A DNA stretch of 64,000 bases, from positions 310,001 through 374,000 of the forward strand of contig CAQZSK010000001.1 in NCBI GenBank assembly GCA_948934525.1, given 5' to 3'. This document shows, one piece after another, positions 56,586 through 64,000 of this stretch. This stretch comes from an uncultured Clostridia bacterium (GTDB taxonomy: Bacteria; Bacillota; Clostridia; TANB77; CAG-508). Both the position numbers and the translations under genes were made by a program. Under the pieces are notes generated by a model. It saw only the letters and a list, made by a program, of their open reading frames with translations. It did not search any database and was not told the origin of the DNA. The stretch's first letter is position 1. Every line of letters starts with the position of its first letter.

Positions 56586-57521
56586 TTAATCTATATTAAT
56601 TTTTCTGTCAATAATATATTGAGGTCTTCCTTTTACTTCATCATAAATTCTTGCAATATATTCTCCTATCATCCAAAGTGAAATTAAAATGATACCACTT
56701 AAAAATGTCATAGTAACCATTAAAGAAGTCCAACCAGCAGTTAAATTATGCCAGTGAAAAACAAAAGATAAAATAGCATAAATTAAAACTAATGCAGAGA
56801 TAACCATAGAAAGAATTCCAAGACCACCTACGATTTTTAATGGTTTTGTAGAAAAGCTAATAATTCCATCAGAAGCTAATTTCAACATTTTCTTTAAAGG
56901 ATATTTTGTTTTACCAGCAAATCTTTCTTTTCTTTCATATTCAAAAGGTATTTGCTTAAATCCTACCCAGCTAAATAATCCTCTTAAAAATTTATTATGT
57001 TCAGGTAAGGAATTGATAACATCTACCACTTTTTTATCTACTAATCTAAAGTCACCAGTATCTTTAGGGATATCAACATCAGACAAAGCATTTAAAGTTT
57101 GATAAAACATTTTTGCTGTTAGTAATTTAAATTTAGATTCTCCATCACGTGTTTTTCGTTTTCCATAAATAACTTCGTGGCCTGATTCCCATAGTTTTAA
57201 CATTTCTGGAATTAGTTCAGGTGGGTCTTGAAGATCTGCATCGATAATAACTATTGCATCTCCTGTAACTTCTTGAAGTCCAGCTGTTACTGCACATTGA
57301 TGACCAAAATTACGAGCAAAAGAAACTATTTTTACTTGTTTGTCTTTTTCAGCGATTCCTTCTAATATTTCTAAGGTTTTGTCTTTACTACCATCGTTAA
57401 TGAAAATGATTTCATAGGTATAATCTTGTAAAGAGGATAGAACTTTTGTAACTCTCTCATAGCATTCTGCTGCTACTTCTTCTTCATAGTACATTGGTAT
57501 AACAAGTGATACTTTTTTCAT
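56586..57521 (-). CDS. GtrB/DPM1-like family 2 glycosyltransferase with two membrane helices
   Basis: 311 residues. A GT2 catalytic domain (~1-225): VIPMYYEEEVAAECYERV, IFINDGSKDKTLEIL, VIIDADLQDPPELI (the DxD-type site), GDFRLVDKKVV. Two C-terminal membrane helices (~232-258 and ~268-290) and a cytoplasmic tail YDEVKGRPQYIIDRK, the standard layout of bactoprenol glucosyl or mannosyl transferases. It makes undecaprenyl-phosphate-sugar, which the adjacent GT-C enzyme could use. AAGGAG precedes the ATG. Confidence 0.88.
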   Translation of the reverse strand: MKKVSLVIPMYYEEEVAAECYERVTKVLSSLQDYTYEIIFINDGSKDKTLEILEGIAEKDKQVKIVSFARNFGHQCAVTAGLQEVTGDAIVIIDADLQDPPELIPEMLKLWESGHEVIYGKRKTRDGESKFKLLTAKMFYQTLNALSDVDIPKDTGDFRLVDKKVVDVINSLPEHNKFLRGLFSWVGFKQIPFEYERKERFAGKTKYPLKKMLKLASDGIISFSTKPLKIVGGLGILSMVISALVLIYAILSFVFHWHNLTAGWTSLMVTMTFLSGIILISLWMIGEYIARIYDEVKGRPQYIIDRKINID

Positions 57522-57580
57522 ACAAATACTCCTTTTTATTAATTCTACATTATTTGCCTTTACAAGCTAGAGCTATTGTA

Positions 57581-57784
57581 TCACAAATATTTATGTTTGG
57601 CTAGCTCCATTTTTTTATTATCTTCCATATCATCTAATGCATATTTACAAGCTTGAATAACAAATCTTGAAAACGTTATATTCTCATTTTTTATTGCACC
57701 TTTTATTTTATCAATTAAGTCAACTGGAAAGCCAATTGTTTTATTTTCTGTTTCCTTTTTATATCGTTTTATTTGAAATGACAT
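57581..57784 (-). CDS. Small ribbon-helix-helix-like protein
   Basis: 67 residues. The core KTIGFPVDLIDKIKGAIKNENITFSRFVIQACKYAL fits a CopG/Arc-type ribbon-helix-helix: one beta strand (KTIGFP) and two helices. It is probably a DNA-binding regulator. It has a GGAGG before the ATG and is divergent from the pilin-like surface protein gene, 115 bases away, so it may control that gene (inference). No toxin partner is visible next to it. Confidence 0.65.
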   Translation of the reverse strand: MSFQIKRYKKETENKTIGFPVDLIDKIKGAIKNENITFSRFVIQACKYALDDMEDNKKMELAKHKYL

Positions 57785-57898
57785 TTATTATACCTCCTAA
57801 GCTTATTTAATAGATTGTATTGCAAAAAAGAACAAAAATGAGCATTGCAAAATGATAAGATCTTTTCAAGTAATAATGATTTTAAGAAGAGAAAAGAT

Positions 57899-60286
57899 AT
57901 GAAAATTTCAAAGAAAAAAATTGAGCAAAAAAACAAGGGTATTATTCTGGTTGCTTTGGTAGTAACCATTGTAGTATTATTGATCTTAGCAGGAATAACA
58001 GTTACTTATGTAATAGGAGATAACAGTGTTTTTGAGAAAGCATCAGAGGCTAAATTGAAAACAAATATAGCACAATGGCAAGAAAGATTAGAAACAGCCA
58101 AAATGCCAGTTATGATAGAAGGATTGGGAACATTTAATCCAGATAAATATTTTAACTATATAGAAGAACAGGAGATTATAAATAATAAAACAAAAGATGT
58201 AATCGATAATGGAAATGGCACATATGAGGTAACAACAAAGCCAGACTATGTATTTGAAATAGAATTAATACCAGTTAAGGAAGAGCCAAAAGATATAAAA
58301 ATAGAGTATTTAGGTCAAATGGGAAAATTACCACCAAAAATAAAAAGTATAACTGTAACAGGGAAAGCAGGAGCAAGTATAGATGTAGCAGTAGAAGTTG
58401 CAAGGTTAGATAATGGAAAATTAAGTTATTACTATAGGGAATCAAGTGATGATAATTCAAAAGAATATATAGAAGTAAAAAAAGAAGTAACAGACCTAAC
58501 AGCAACCTTAACAGGGCTACAAGAAGGCAAGATATATGATATTAAAGTAGTGGTAAAGAATAAAAATGGAGAGCATAGTTTAGTAGCAAAAGAAGCAATT
58601 CAACAATTAGTGAAAACAATTGCATTAGATAAAACAAGTGTAACAATGGAAAAAAATAAGACTTTACAATTAAAAGCAACAGTATTGCCAGAAAATGCAG
58701 AGAATAAAAAATTGGAATGGAGTAGCAGTAATGAAGAAATAGCAATGGTAGATGAGAAGGGAGTAGTTACAACCAAAGAAAATGGGAATGTTATTATAAA
58801 AGTAAAATCAACAGATGGAGGAGAAGCAGAGGCAAATTGTAATGTGAAAGTAGCTGTATTAGCAACAAGTATTAGTTTGAATAAAACAACAGAAACAGTA
58901 GCGAAGGGAAGCATGAAAATATTAGTAGCGACAGTTCTCCCAGAAAATACGACGAATAAAACAGTAAAATGGGAAAGTAGCAATACAAATATAGCAACTG
59001 TAGATAGTAATGGAGTGGTTACAGGGAAGACAACAGGAAGTACGACAATAACAGCGACAACAACAGATGGGACTAACAAGTCAGCAAGCTGTACAGTAAC
59101 AGTACCAGCAATAACAACCGCAATAGAATTAAATTCAGTAAGGGCGAGAATAGCAACAGGGTATACAAGATGGTTGACAGCAACAGCAATACCAAGCAAT
59201 GCTAGCCAAGAGTTTGAATGGACAAGTAGTAATACCAATGTGGCAACAGTAGATAATAAAGGAAAGATAACAGCAAAAGCAATAGGGACAACTACCATAA
59301 CAGTAAAAACAAAAGATGGAACAAACTTAAGTAAAACGTGTAGTGTAACAGTAGCAAGTGGAGTAGATATAACGACCTTAACCAGTATACAATCGAGTAA
59401 TAGAGTGGCAAGAGATAATTATGGAAATTTAATCACAATACCAGGAGGGTTTAAGGTATTAACAAGCCAAGCAACAAATGTAACACAAGGAATTGTTATA
59501 CAAGATAATGAAGGCAACGAATTTGTGTGGGTACCAATAGATTCAATATCAAAAGGCGCAAATGTAAGGGCAGATGATATAAGATTAGGAAGATATGATA
59601 ATTTTACAACGAAAGATGTTAGTGGAAATTATGTGCCTAAACAAGATGCAGATAATTATACACAAATAGTGACAATAAACTCTTATTATCAAGAATTAAC
59701 AAGCAATTCTGGAAATACAGCAGCAAAAAGTTTGAGTACATTTATTAGTAAAAGCAAAGTGAATGGTGGATATTATTTAGGGAGATTTGAAGCAAGTTAC
59801 AAGAATAGTAGTCGCTGTTATAGTAAAAAATCAACATCAATAAGAAATAGGGATAGTACAACTTTAACAAGTGGAATGGTGTGGAATTTTATTATTCAGT
59901 CTGATGCAGCAACAATAGCAAGAAATTCATTTACAAGCAGTTATGTAGACAGTGATTTGGTAAACAGTTATAGTTGGGATACAGCAATTATATTTATTCA
60001 GAAGTATTCAGGGAATAGTAATTATGCAGATGAAAAAATCAAATTCAGTATAACAAATACAGGAGCAACTAATGATAAAGTATGTAATATTTATGAAATG
60101 GCTTCGAATTTTAATGAATGGAGTACAGAGTATAGCGTAAGTAATATATCAGGAACCCTACAGCCATGCGTTGAAAGAGGGGGGACAGGACTGGCAAGTG
60201 GATCTTATTCAAGCCGCCGTAGTAGTAGCCCGATTAACAGCAGTGACTGGACTAAATCTTTTCGAACACTTTTATATATAAAATAA
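57899..60286 (+). CDS. Pilin-like surface protein with Ig-like repeats and FGE/C-type-lectin-like C-terminus
   Basis: 795 residues from the ATG of MKISKKK; a frame 18 codons longer exists. A prepilin-like N-terminus (KNKGIILVALVVTIVVLLILAG, ~11-35) lacks the usual Glu5. A fibronectin-III-like stretch is at ~145-235, three BIG_2 Ig-like repeats at ~238-320, ~325-402 and ~406-485 (each ending GT/AxxT-rich strands, e.g. SNTNIATVDSNGVVTG), and the C-terminal ~500-795 is FGE-sulfatase-like: YLGRFEAS, NIYEMASNFNEWS (~730), ERGG (~759) and SFRTLL. The last ~35 residues are Ser/Arg-rich and use GC-richer NNC/NNT codons unlike the body, as in the orphan cassettes at 10.5-11.0 kb. Likely a displayed binding protein. 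Confidence 0.75.
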   Translation: MKISKKKIEQKNKGIILVALVVTIVVLLILAGITVTYVIGDNSVFEKASEAKLKTNIAQWQERLETAKMPVMIEGLGTFNPDKYFNYIEEQEIINNKTKDVIDNGNGTYEVTTKPDYVFEIELIPVKEEPKDIKIEYLGQMGKLPPKIKSITVTGKAGASIDVAVEVARLDNGKLSYYYRESSDDNSKEYIEVKKEVTDLTATLTGLQEGKIYDIKVVVKNKNGEHSLVAKEAIQQLVKTIALDKTSVTMEKNKTLQLKATVLPENAENKKLEWSSSNEEIAMVDEKGVVTTKENGNVIIKVKSTDGGEAEANCNVKVAVLATSISLNKTTETVAKGSMKILVATVLPENTTNKTVKWESSNTNIATVDSNGVVTGKTTGSTTITATTTDGTNKSASCTVTVPAITTAIELNSVRARIATGYTRWLTATAIPSNASQEFEWTSSNTNVATVDNKGKITAKAIGTTTITVKTKDGTNLSKTCSVTVASGVDITTLTSIQSSNRVARDNYGNLITIPGGFKVLTSQATNVTQGIVIQDNEGNEFVWVPIDSISKGANVRADDIRLGRYDNFTTKDVSGNYVPKQDADNYTQIVTINSYYQELTSNSGNTAAKSLSTFISKSKVNGGYYLGRFEASYKNSSRCYSKKSTSIRNRDSTTLTSGMVWNFIIQSDAATIARNSFTSSYVDSDLVNSYSWDTAIIFIQKYSGNSNYADEKIKFSITNTGATNDKVCNIYEMASNFNEWSTEYSVSNISGTLQPCVERGGTGLASGSYSSRRSSSPINSSDWTKSFRTLLYIK

Positions 60287-60320
60287 CACTAAATATTGAT
60301 TTATATAAAAAATTTAAAAT

Positions 60321-60360
60321 AAGCAAGGAATTCAACTTTTATTAGTTGAATTCCTTGCTT
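60321..60360. terminator. Bidirectional terminator
   Basis: Perfect 16-bp stem (60321-60336 with 60345-60360, arm AAGCAAGGAATTCAAC) with an 8-nt loop between convergent genes. Confidence 0.9.
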
Positions 60361-60362
60361 TC

Positions 60363-63300
60363 CTATTTCTTCGCTTCCTCTGTCTCTTCTAAAAATATCC
60401 CCGTAGCGGTTTTAATTGAGGTTTTAGAATTATGGGTATTCTTATTTTCTCGTTTCAAAGCCTTTCTTTCCTTTTGCTGTTTAGCTAAGTTATCTTTCGC
60501 AACAGTCATTAATAACTTAATTCTATTGGTTTGGTTAGCTTCACTAGCACCAGGATCATAATCAATAGGAGAAATATTGGCTTCTGGATATAAGCTACGA
60601 ATGGTTTTAATAACACCTTTTCCTACAACATGGTTTGGCAAACAAGCAAATGGTTGTACACAAACAATATTAGGAATATCATGTTCAATATATTCTATCA
60701 TTTCAGCTGTTAAGAACCAACCTTCGCCAGTTTGATTTCCAATTGATAATACATCTTTTACTTTAGTTTCTAATTCGAAAATATTACAAGGTAATAAATA
60801 ACCTTTTTTAGAATTTTGAAGTGCTATAATTACATCTTTTTCTAAAATATCAATTAATTTAATGGCAGCTTTAAATAGCTTCGAGGACATTTTATTTGTC
60901 TTAATTAATTGATTAAAGGTAATTTTATGGGTAGCAATGAATTTTACAAATCCCATAAAATCAGGTAAGATAACTTCTGCGCCTTCCTCTTCTAATTTAT
61001 CTGCTACAAAATTATTACCAAAAGGATGATACTTAATCAAAACTTCTCCAACAATACCAACTTTAGGCTTTTGAGTAGAGGTATCCAATTCTATTTTTTC
61101 AAAGTCATTTACAATTTCATAAATACTTGCTTTAAATTCTTTCAAAGTGGATTTTTCAATTAACTTTTTACACTTTATCATCCATTCATCAAAAAGTGCT
61201 TTTGTTTCTCCCTTATTTATTTCATAGACCCTATTTTTGGTCAGCATTTTTTGCAATAAATCTGCATAAACAACTACTTTTAATAATCTTTCAATTAAAG
61301 GAATGGTAAGCTTAAAGCCAGACATCTTTTCCATACCTACAACATTAAAGGAGATAACTGGTATATTTGAAAAGCCAGCATCCTTTAAGGCTTTACGAAT
61401 AAATCCAATATAATTAGTAGCTCTACAGCCACCGCCAGTCTGTGACATAATTAAAGCAGTTTTATTCAAATCATATTTTCCAGATTCTAATGCTTCTATC
61501 ATTTGACCTGTAGTTAAAATAGATGGATAGCAAGCATCATTATTTACATATTTTAAACCAGTTTCTACAGTATGAGGTGTACATTCTCTTAATAGTTCTA
61601 CATGATAGCCAGATGCAGCAACTGCAGCTTCTATTAAATCAAAATGTATTGGTGCCATTTGTGGAATTAAAATGGTATAATCCTTTTTCATTTCCTTAGT
61701 AAAGATTTCTTTATGTTGCTCATAATTTCCAGCACCTTGTTTTAATTCTTGATTTGAAGCACGTTTCTTCATACTAGCAAGAAGTGAACGGATACGAATA
61801 CGAACAGCTCCTAAATTATTAATTTCGTCTATTTTAATTAAGGTATACATCTTACCAAAACTACTTAGTATTTCTTCTACTTGGTCAGTAGTAACAGCAT
61901 CAACACCACAACCAAAAGAATTTAATTGTACTAATTCCAAATTAGGGTTCTTTCCAACAAAATCAGCTGCTGCATAGAGTCTTGCATGATATACCCATTG
62001 ATCTACTACACGAATAGGACGTTTTGCCTGTGATAAATTAGAAATAGAATCTTCTGTTAAAACACAAAGACCAAGGCTCGTAATTAAAGTATCAATACCA
62101 TGATTTACTTCAGGGTCTGTATGATAAGGACGACCAGCTAAAACAATACCTTTGGCATCATTTTTTTCTATGTAATCTAAAACTTCTTGTCCTTTTTTAT
62201 GGATATCTTTTTTAAAGTTTTGATATTCTACTTCAGCTTTTTGAGCAGCTTCAAACAATTCCTTCTTTGTAAAGTGGTATTCTTCAAATTCAGGTAATTC
62301 TAAAATTGCTTCTGCCAAAGTCTTTGGTTCGAAAGGTAAGAATGGATTTAAAAACTTAATATCTTTTTCTTTCAATTCTTCTATGTTATTTTTTAACACT
62401 TCAGAATAAGAAATAACGATAGGGCAATTATAGTGATTATCTGCCTTTTCATATTCTTTTCTAGAATATGGCATACAAGGGTAAAAGATTGTTTTTACAC
62501 CTTGTTTAATTAGGCCAATAATGTGACCATGAGAAAGCTTTGCAGGGAAGCAGACCGATTCAGATGGCATACTTTCCATACCTTTTTCATAGGTTTTTCT
62601 ATTACTTTTTTCTGATAAAACTACACGAAAGCCTAAATTAGTTAAGAAAGTAAACCAAAAAGGGTAATCTTCATACATATTCAAAACTCTAGGAATACCA
62701 ATAGTTCCGCGAGGAGCGTCTTTGGCTTCCAAAGGAATATAACTAAATAATCTTTCATATTTATATTTCATAATATTTGGTAAGTCTTTATTTTCTCCTA
62801 CATTACCAGCACCTTTTTCACAACGATTTCCAGAAATATATTGGGAACCATTGCTAAATTTATTAACGGTTAATAAACAGTGGTTTTCGCAACCATTACA
62901 ACGAATATGTGAAATACTAATTTCTAATTTATCTAAGCTTTCTAAATCAGAAATTGTAGAAACATATTCCATATCAAGATTTGCCTCATATTGTTCTTTA
63001 GAAAGAAGTGCAACACCATAAGCACCCATTAATCCTGCAATATCAGGTCTTACTACATTTCTGCCAACAATTAATTCAAAACTGCGCAAAACAGCATCAT
63101 TATAGAAAGTACCACCTTGTACAACTATATGAGCACCTAAACTTTTAACATCTCTTACTTTCATTACCTTCTGAATAGCATTTTTAATAACAGAATAAGA
63201 AAGGCCTGCTGAAATATCTCCAACACTATAACCTTCTTTTTGTGCTTGCTTGATTTTAGAGTTCATAAATACGGTACAACGAGAACCTAGATCTACTGGT

Positions 63301-64000
63301 CTTCTAGCTTCTAAAGCAGAGTTCACGAATTCCTCAATTGACAAGTTTAAACTCTTAGCAAAGGTTTCAATAAAAGAACCACAACCAGAAGAACAAGCTT
63401 CATTTAGCATAATATTATCAATAGCACCTTTTTTCATGCGAATATATTTCATATCTTGACCGCCAATGTCTACAATGCTTGTAACATTAGGCATAAATTG
63501 TTTCGCAGCAGTATAGTGGGCAATCGTTTCAATTTCATTTAAATCTACATTTAAAGCAGACTGAATTAATTTTTCTCCGTATCCTGTAACTCCGCTATAA
63601 CGAATGATAGCCTTTTCAGGTTTTTCGCTATATAGTTTTTTTAGCATATTGATAACACTTTGTAAAGGATTTCCCTCATTACTACCATATAAAGAGTAGA
63701 GAAGTGTACCATCACGATCAATAACTACAAGTTTTGTTGTGGTAGAACCAGCATCAATACCTATGAAACAGTCTCCTTCATAAGATTTTAAATCACCTTT
63801 TTTGACTGTTTCTTTATCATGTCTTTCTTTAAATTCTTGGTATTCAGCATCAATAGAAAATAAAGGAGATAAAGGATGTGAAGTATCATCATGAGATATT
63901 TTTAACATCTCTATTTTTGCTCTCAATTTTTCTACTGTAATTGGATGGCTTGAATAAATAGAATCTAAAGCAGCACCTTTAGCAACCAATAGGTGGGCTT
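60363..64000 (-). CDS. 2-hydroxyacyl-CoA dehydratase activator-like protein (BadF/BcrD ATPase + DUF2229), 5' end outside window
   Basis: At least 1212 residues; the frame is open through base 64000 (AHLLVAKGAAL...), so the N-terminus is missing. An ASKHA-type ATPase domain begins FIGIDAGSTTTKLVVID (~75), with DIGGQDMK and the cluster/active-site region NEACSSGCGSFIE. Later CNGCENHC and GNRCEKGAG could bind an Fe-S cluster. A DUF2229 domain (PRVLNMYEDYPFWFTFL, ~435) and a HgdB-like C-terminal half follow (GGGCRATNYIGF). The usual large form (~1400 residues) has two ATPase domains, the first being outside. It activates radical dehydratases by ATP-driven electron transfer; the actual substrate is unknown. 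Confidence 0.88.
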   Translation of the reverse strand, partial: AHLLVAKGAALDSIYSSHPITVEKLRAKIEMLKISHDDTSHPLSPLFSIDAEYQEFKERHDKETVKKGDLKSYEGDCFIGIDAGSTTTKLVVIDRDGTLLYSLYGSNEGNPLQSVINMLKKLYSEKPEKAIIRYSGVTGYGEKLIQSALNVDLNEIETIAHYTAAKQFMPNVTSIVDIGGQDMKYIRMKKGAIDNIMLNEACSSGCGSFIETFAKSLNLSIEEFVNSALEARRPVDLGSRCTVFMNSKIKQAQKEGYSVGDISAGLSYSVIKNAIQKVMKVRDVKSLGAHIVVQGGTFYNDAVLRSFELIVGRNVVRPDIAGLMGAYGVALLSKEQYEANLDMEYVSTISDLESLDKLEISISHIRCNGCENHCLLTVNKFSNGSQYISGNRCEKGAGNVGENKDLPNIMKYKYERLFSYIPLEAKDAPRGTIGIPRVLNMYEDYPFWFTFLTNLGFRVVLSEKSNRKTYEKGMESMPSESVCFPAKLSHGHIIGLIKQGVKTIFYPCMPYSRKEYEKADNHYNCPIVISYSEVLKNNIEELKEKDIKFLNPFLPFEPKTLAEAILELPEFEEYHFTKKELFEAAQKAEVEYQNFKKDIHKKGQEVLDYIEKNDAKGIVLAGRPYHTDPEVNHGIDTLITSLGLCVLTEDSISNLSQAKRPIRVVDQWVYHARLYAAADFVGKNPNLELVQLNSFGCGVDAVTTDQVEEILSSFGKMYTLIKIDEINNLGAVRIRIRSLLASMKKRASNQELKQGAGNYEQHKEIFTKEMKKDYTILIPQMAPIHFDLIEAAVAASGYHVELLRECTPHTVETGLKYVNNDACYPSILTTGQMIEALESGKYDLNKTALIMSQTGGGCRATNYIGFIRKALKDAGFSNIPVISFNVVGMEKMSGFKLTIPLIERLLKVVVYADLLQKMLTKNRVYEINKGETKALFDEWMIKCKKLIEKSTLKEFKASIYEIVNDFEKIELDTSTQKPKVGIVGEVLIKYHPFGNNFVADKLEEEGAEVILPDFMGFVKFIATHKITFNQLIKTNKMSSKLFKAAIKLIDILEKDVIIALQNSKKGYLLPCNIFELETKVKDVLSIGNQTGEGWFLTAEMIEYIEHDIPNIVCVQPFACLPNHVVGKGVIKTIRSLYPEANISPIDYDPGASEANQTNRIKLLMTVAKDNLAKQQKERKALKRENKNTHNSKTSIKTATGIFLEETEEAKK

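Noticed and set aside
57581..57784. Antitoxin of a toxin-antitoxin pair
   Set aside because: The ribbon-helix-helix protein has no small toxin-like gene beside it; the neighbours are a glycosyltransferase and a surface protein.
58275..59298. Long minus-strand frames under the pilin-like surface protein
   Set aside because: They are shadows of the Ig-like repeat gene, whose plus-strand product has clear domains.

Overview
The window is the replication-origin region of a very AT-rich Bacillota (Clostridia-like) chromosome, probably an uncultured gut lineage. The support is the gene order gyrA ... gyrB-recF-dnaN-dnaA | rpmH-rnpA-yidD-yidC-jag-mnmE-mnmG-rsmG-parA-parB, low-GC codon use, strong Shine-Dalgarno sites, and gut-type accessory genes (reductive-release NRPS, VanW, DUF1858, BadF/BcrD-like activase). 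dnaA and everything to its left in the replication block are on the minus strand, and rpmH to parB are on the plus strand. The origin therefore lies at about 41.5-43.5 kb: three exact DnaA boxes upstream of dnaA and a cluster of one- or two-mismatch boxes between dnaA and dnaN.

Layout. 0-8 kb: the 3' part of a two-module NRPS ending in a thioester reductase, coupled to a 7TM-PAS histidine kinase, then a receiver/HD-GYP protein. 8-20 kb: housekeeping and small genes (tex, GNAT, ABC-F, DUF378, CorA, VanW, XRE/S24-like regulator, CBM protein, FabG-like SDR) with four tRNAs. Downstream of a zinc-ribbon gene at 10.4-11.06 kb are two copies of a 290-bp module on a 355-bp period. Each encodes a 59-residue C-type-lectin/FGE-like C-terminus in which a short island is hypervariable while the flanks are identical. 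20.9-24.5 kb: VirD4/VirB2/VirB6/VirB3-like conjugation genes; the VirD4 gene is frameshifted and two starts look lost. 24.5-26.7 kb: an ORF-less pyrimidine-rich desert. 26.7-31.2 kb: DnaD-like and DnaI-like primosome genes, convergent with gyrA. 31.6-36.1 kb: the other half of the type IV secretion set (two-piece VirB4, a CpaE/MinD-like ATPase, an unknown protein). 36.3-52.3 kb: the origin block. 52.4-55 kb: two tRNA-Ser genes and a purine-rich desert. 55-64 kb: a polyprenyl-phosphate glycosylation pair, a pilin-like Ig-domain surface protein with an FGE-like C-terminus, and a large activase cut by the window edge.

How it fits together. The central genes form the conserved initiation, segregation, ribosome and membrane-insertion block. 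The two deserts show opposite purine/pyrimidine bias on the two sides of the origin, as expected for unconstrained DNA under replication-strand mutation bias. The most unusual accessory material is (i) the twin lectin-like variable cassettes together with the pilin-like FGE protein, which resemble targets of a diversity-generating or cassette-recombination system although no reverse transcriptase lies in the window, and (ii) a relaxase-less type IV secretion gene set split around gyrA/dnaD/dnaI, part of which appears to be decaying.
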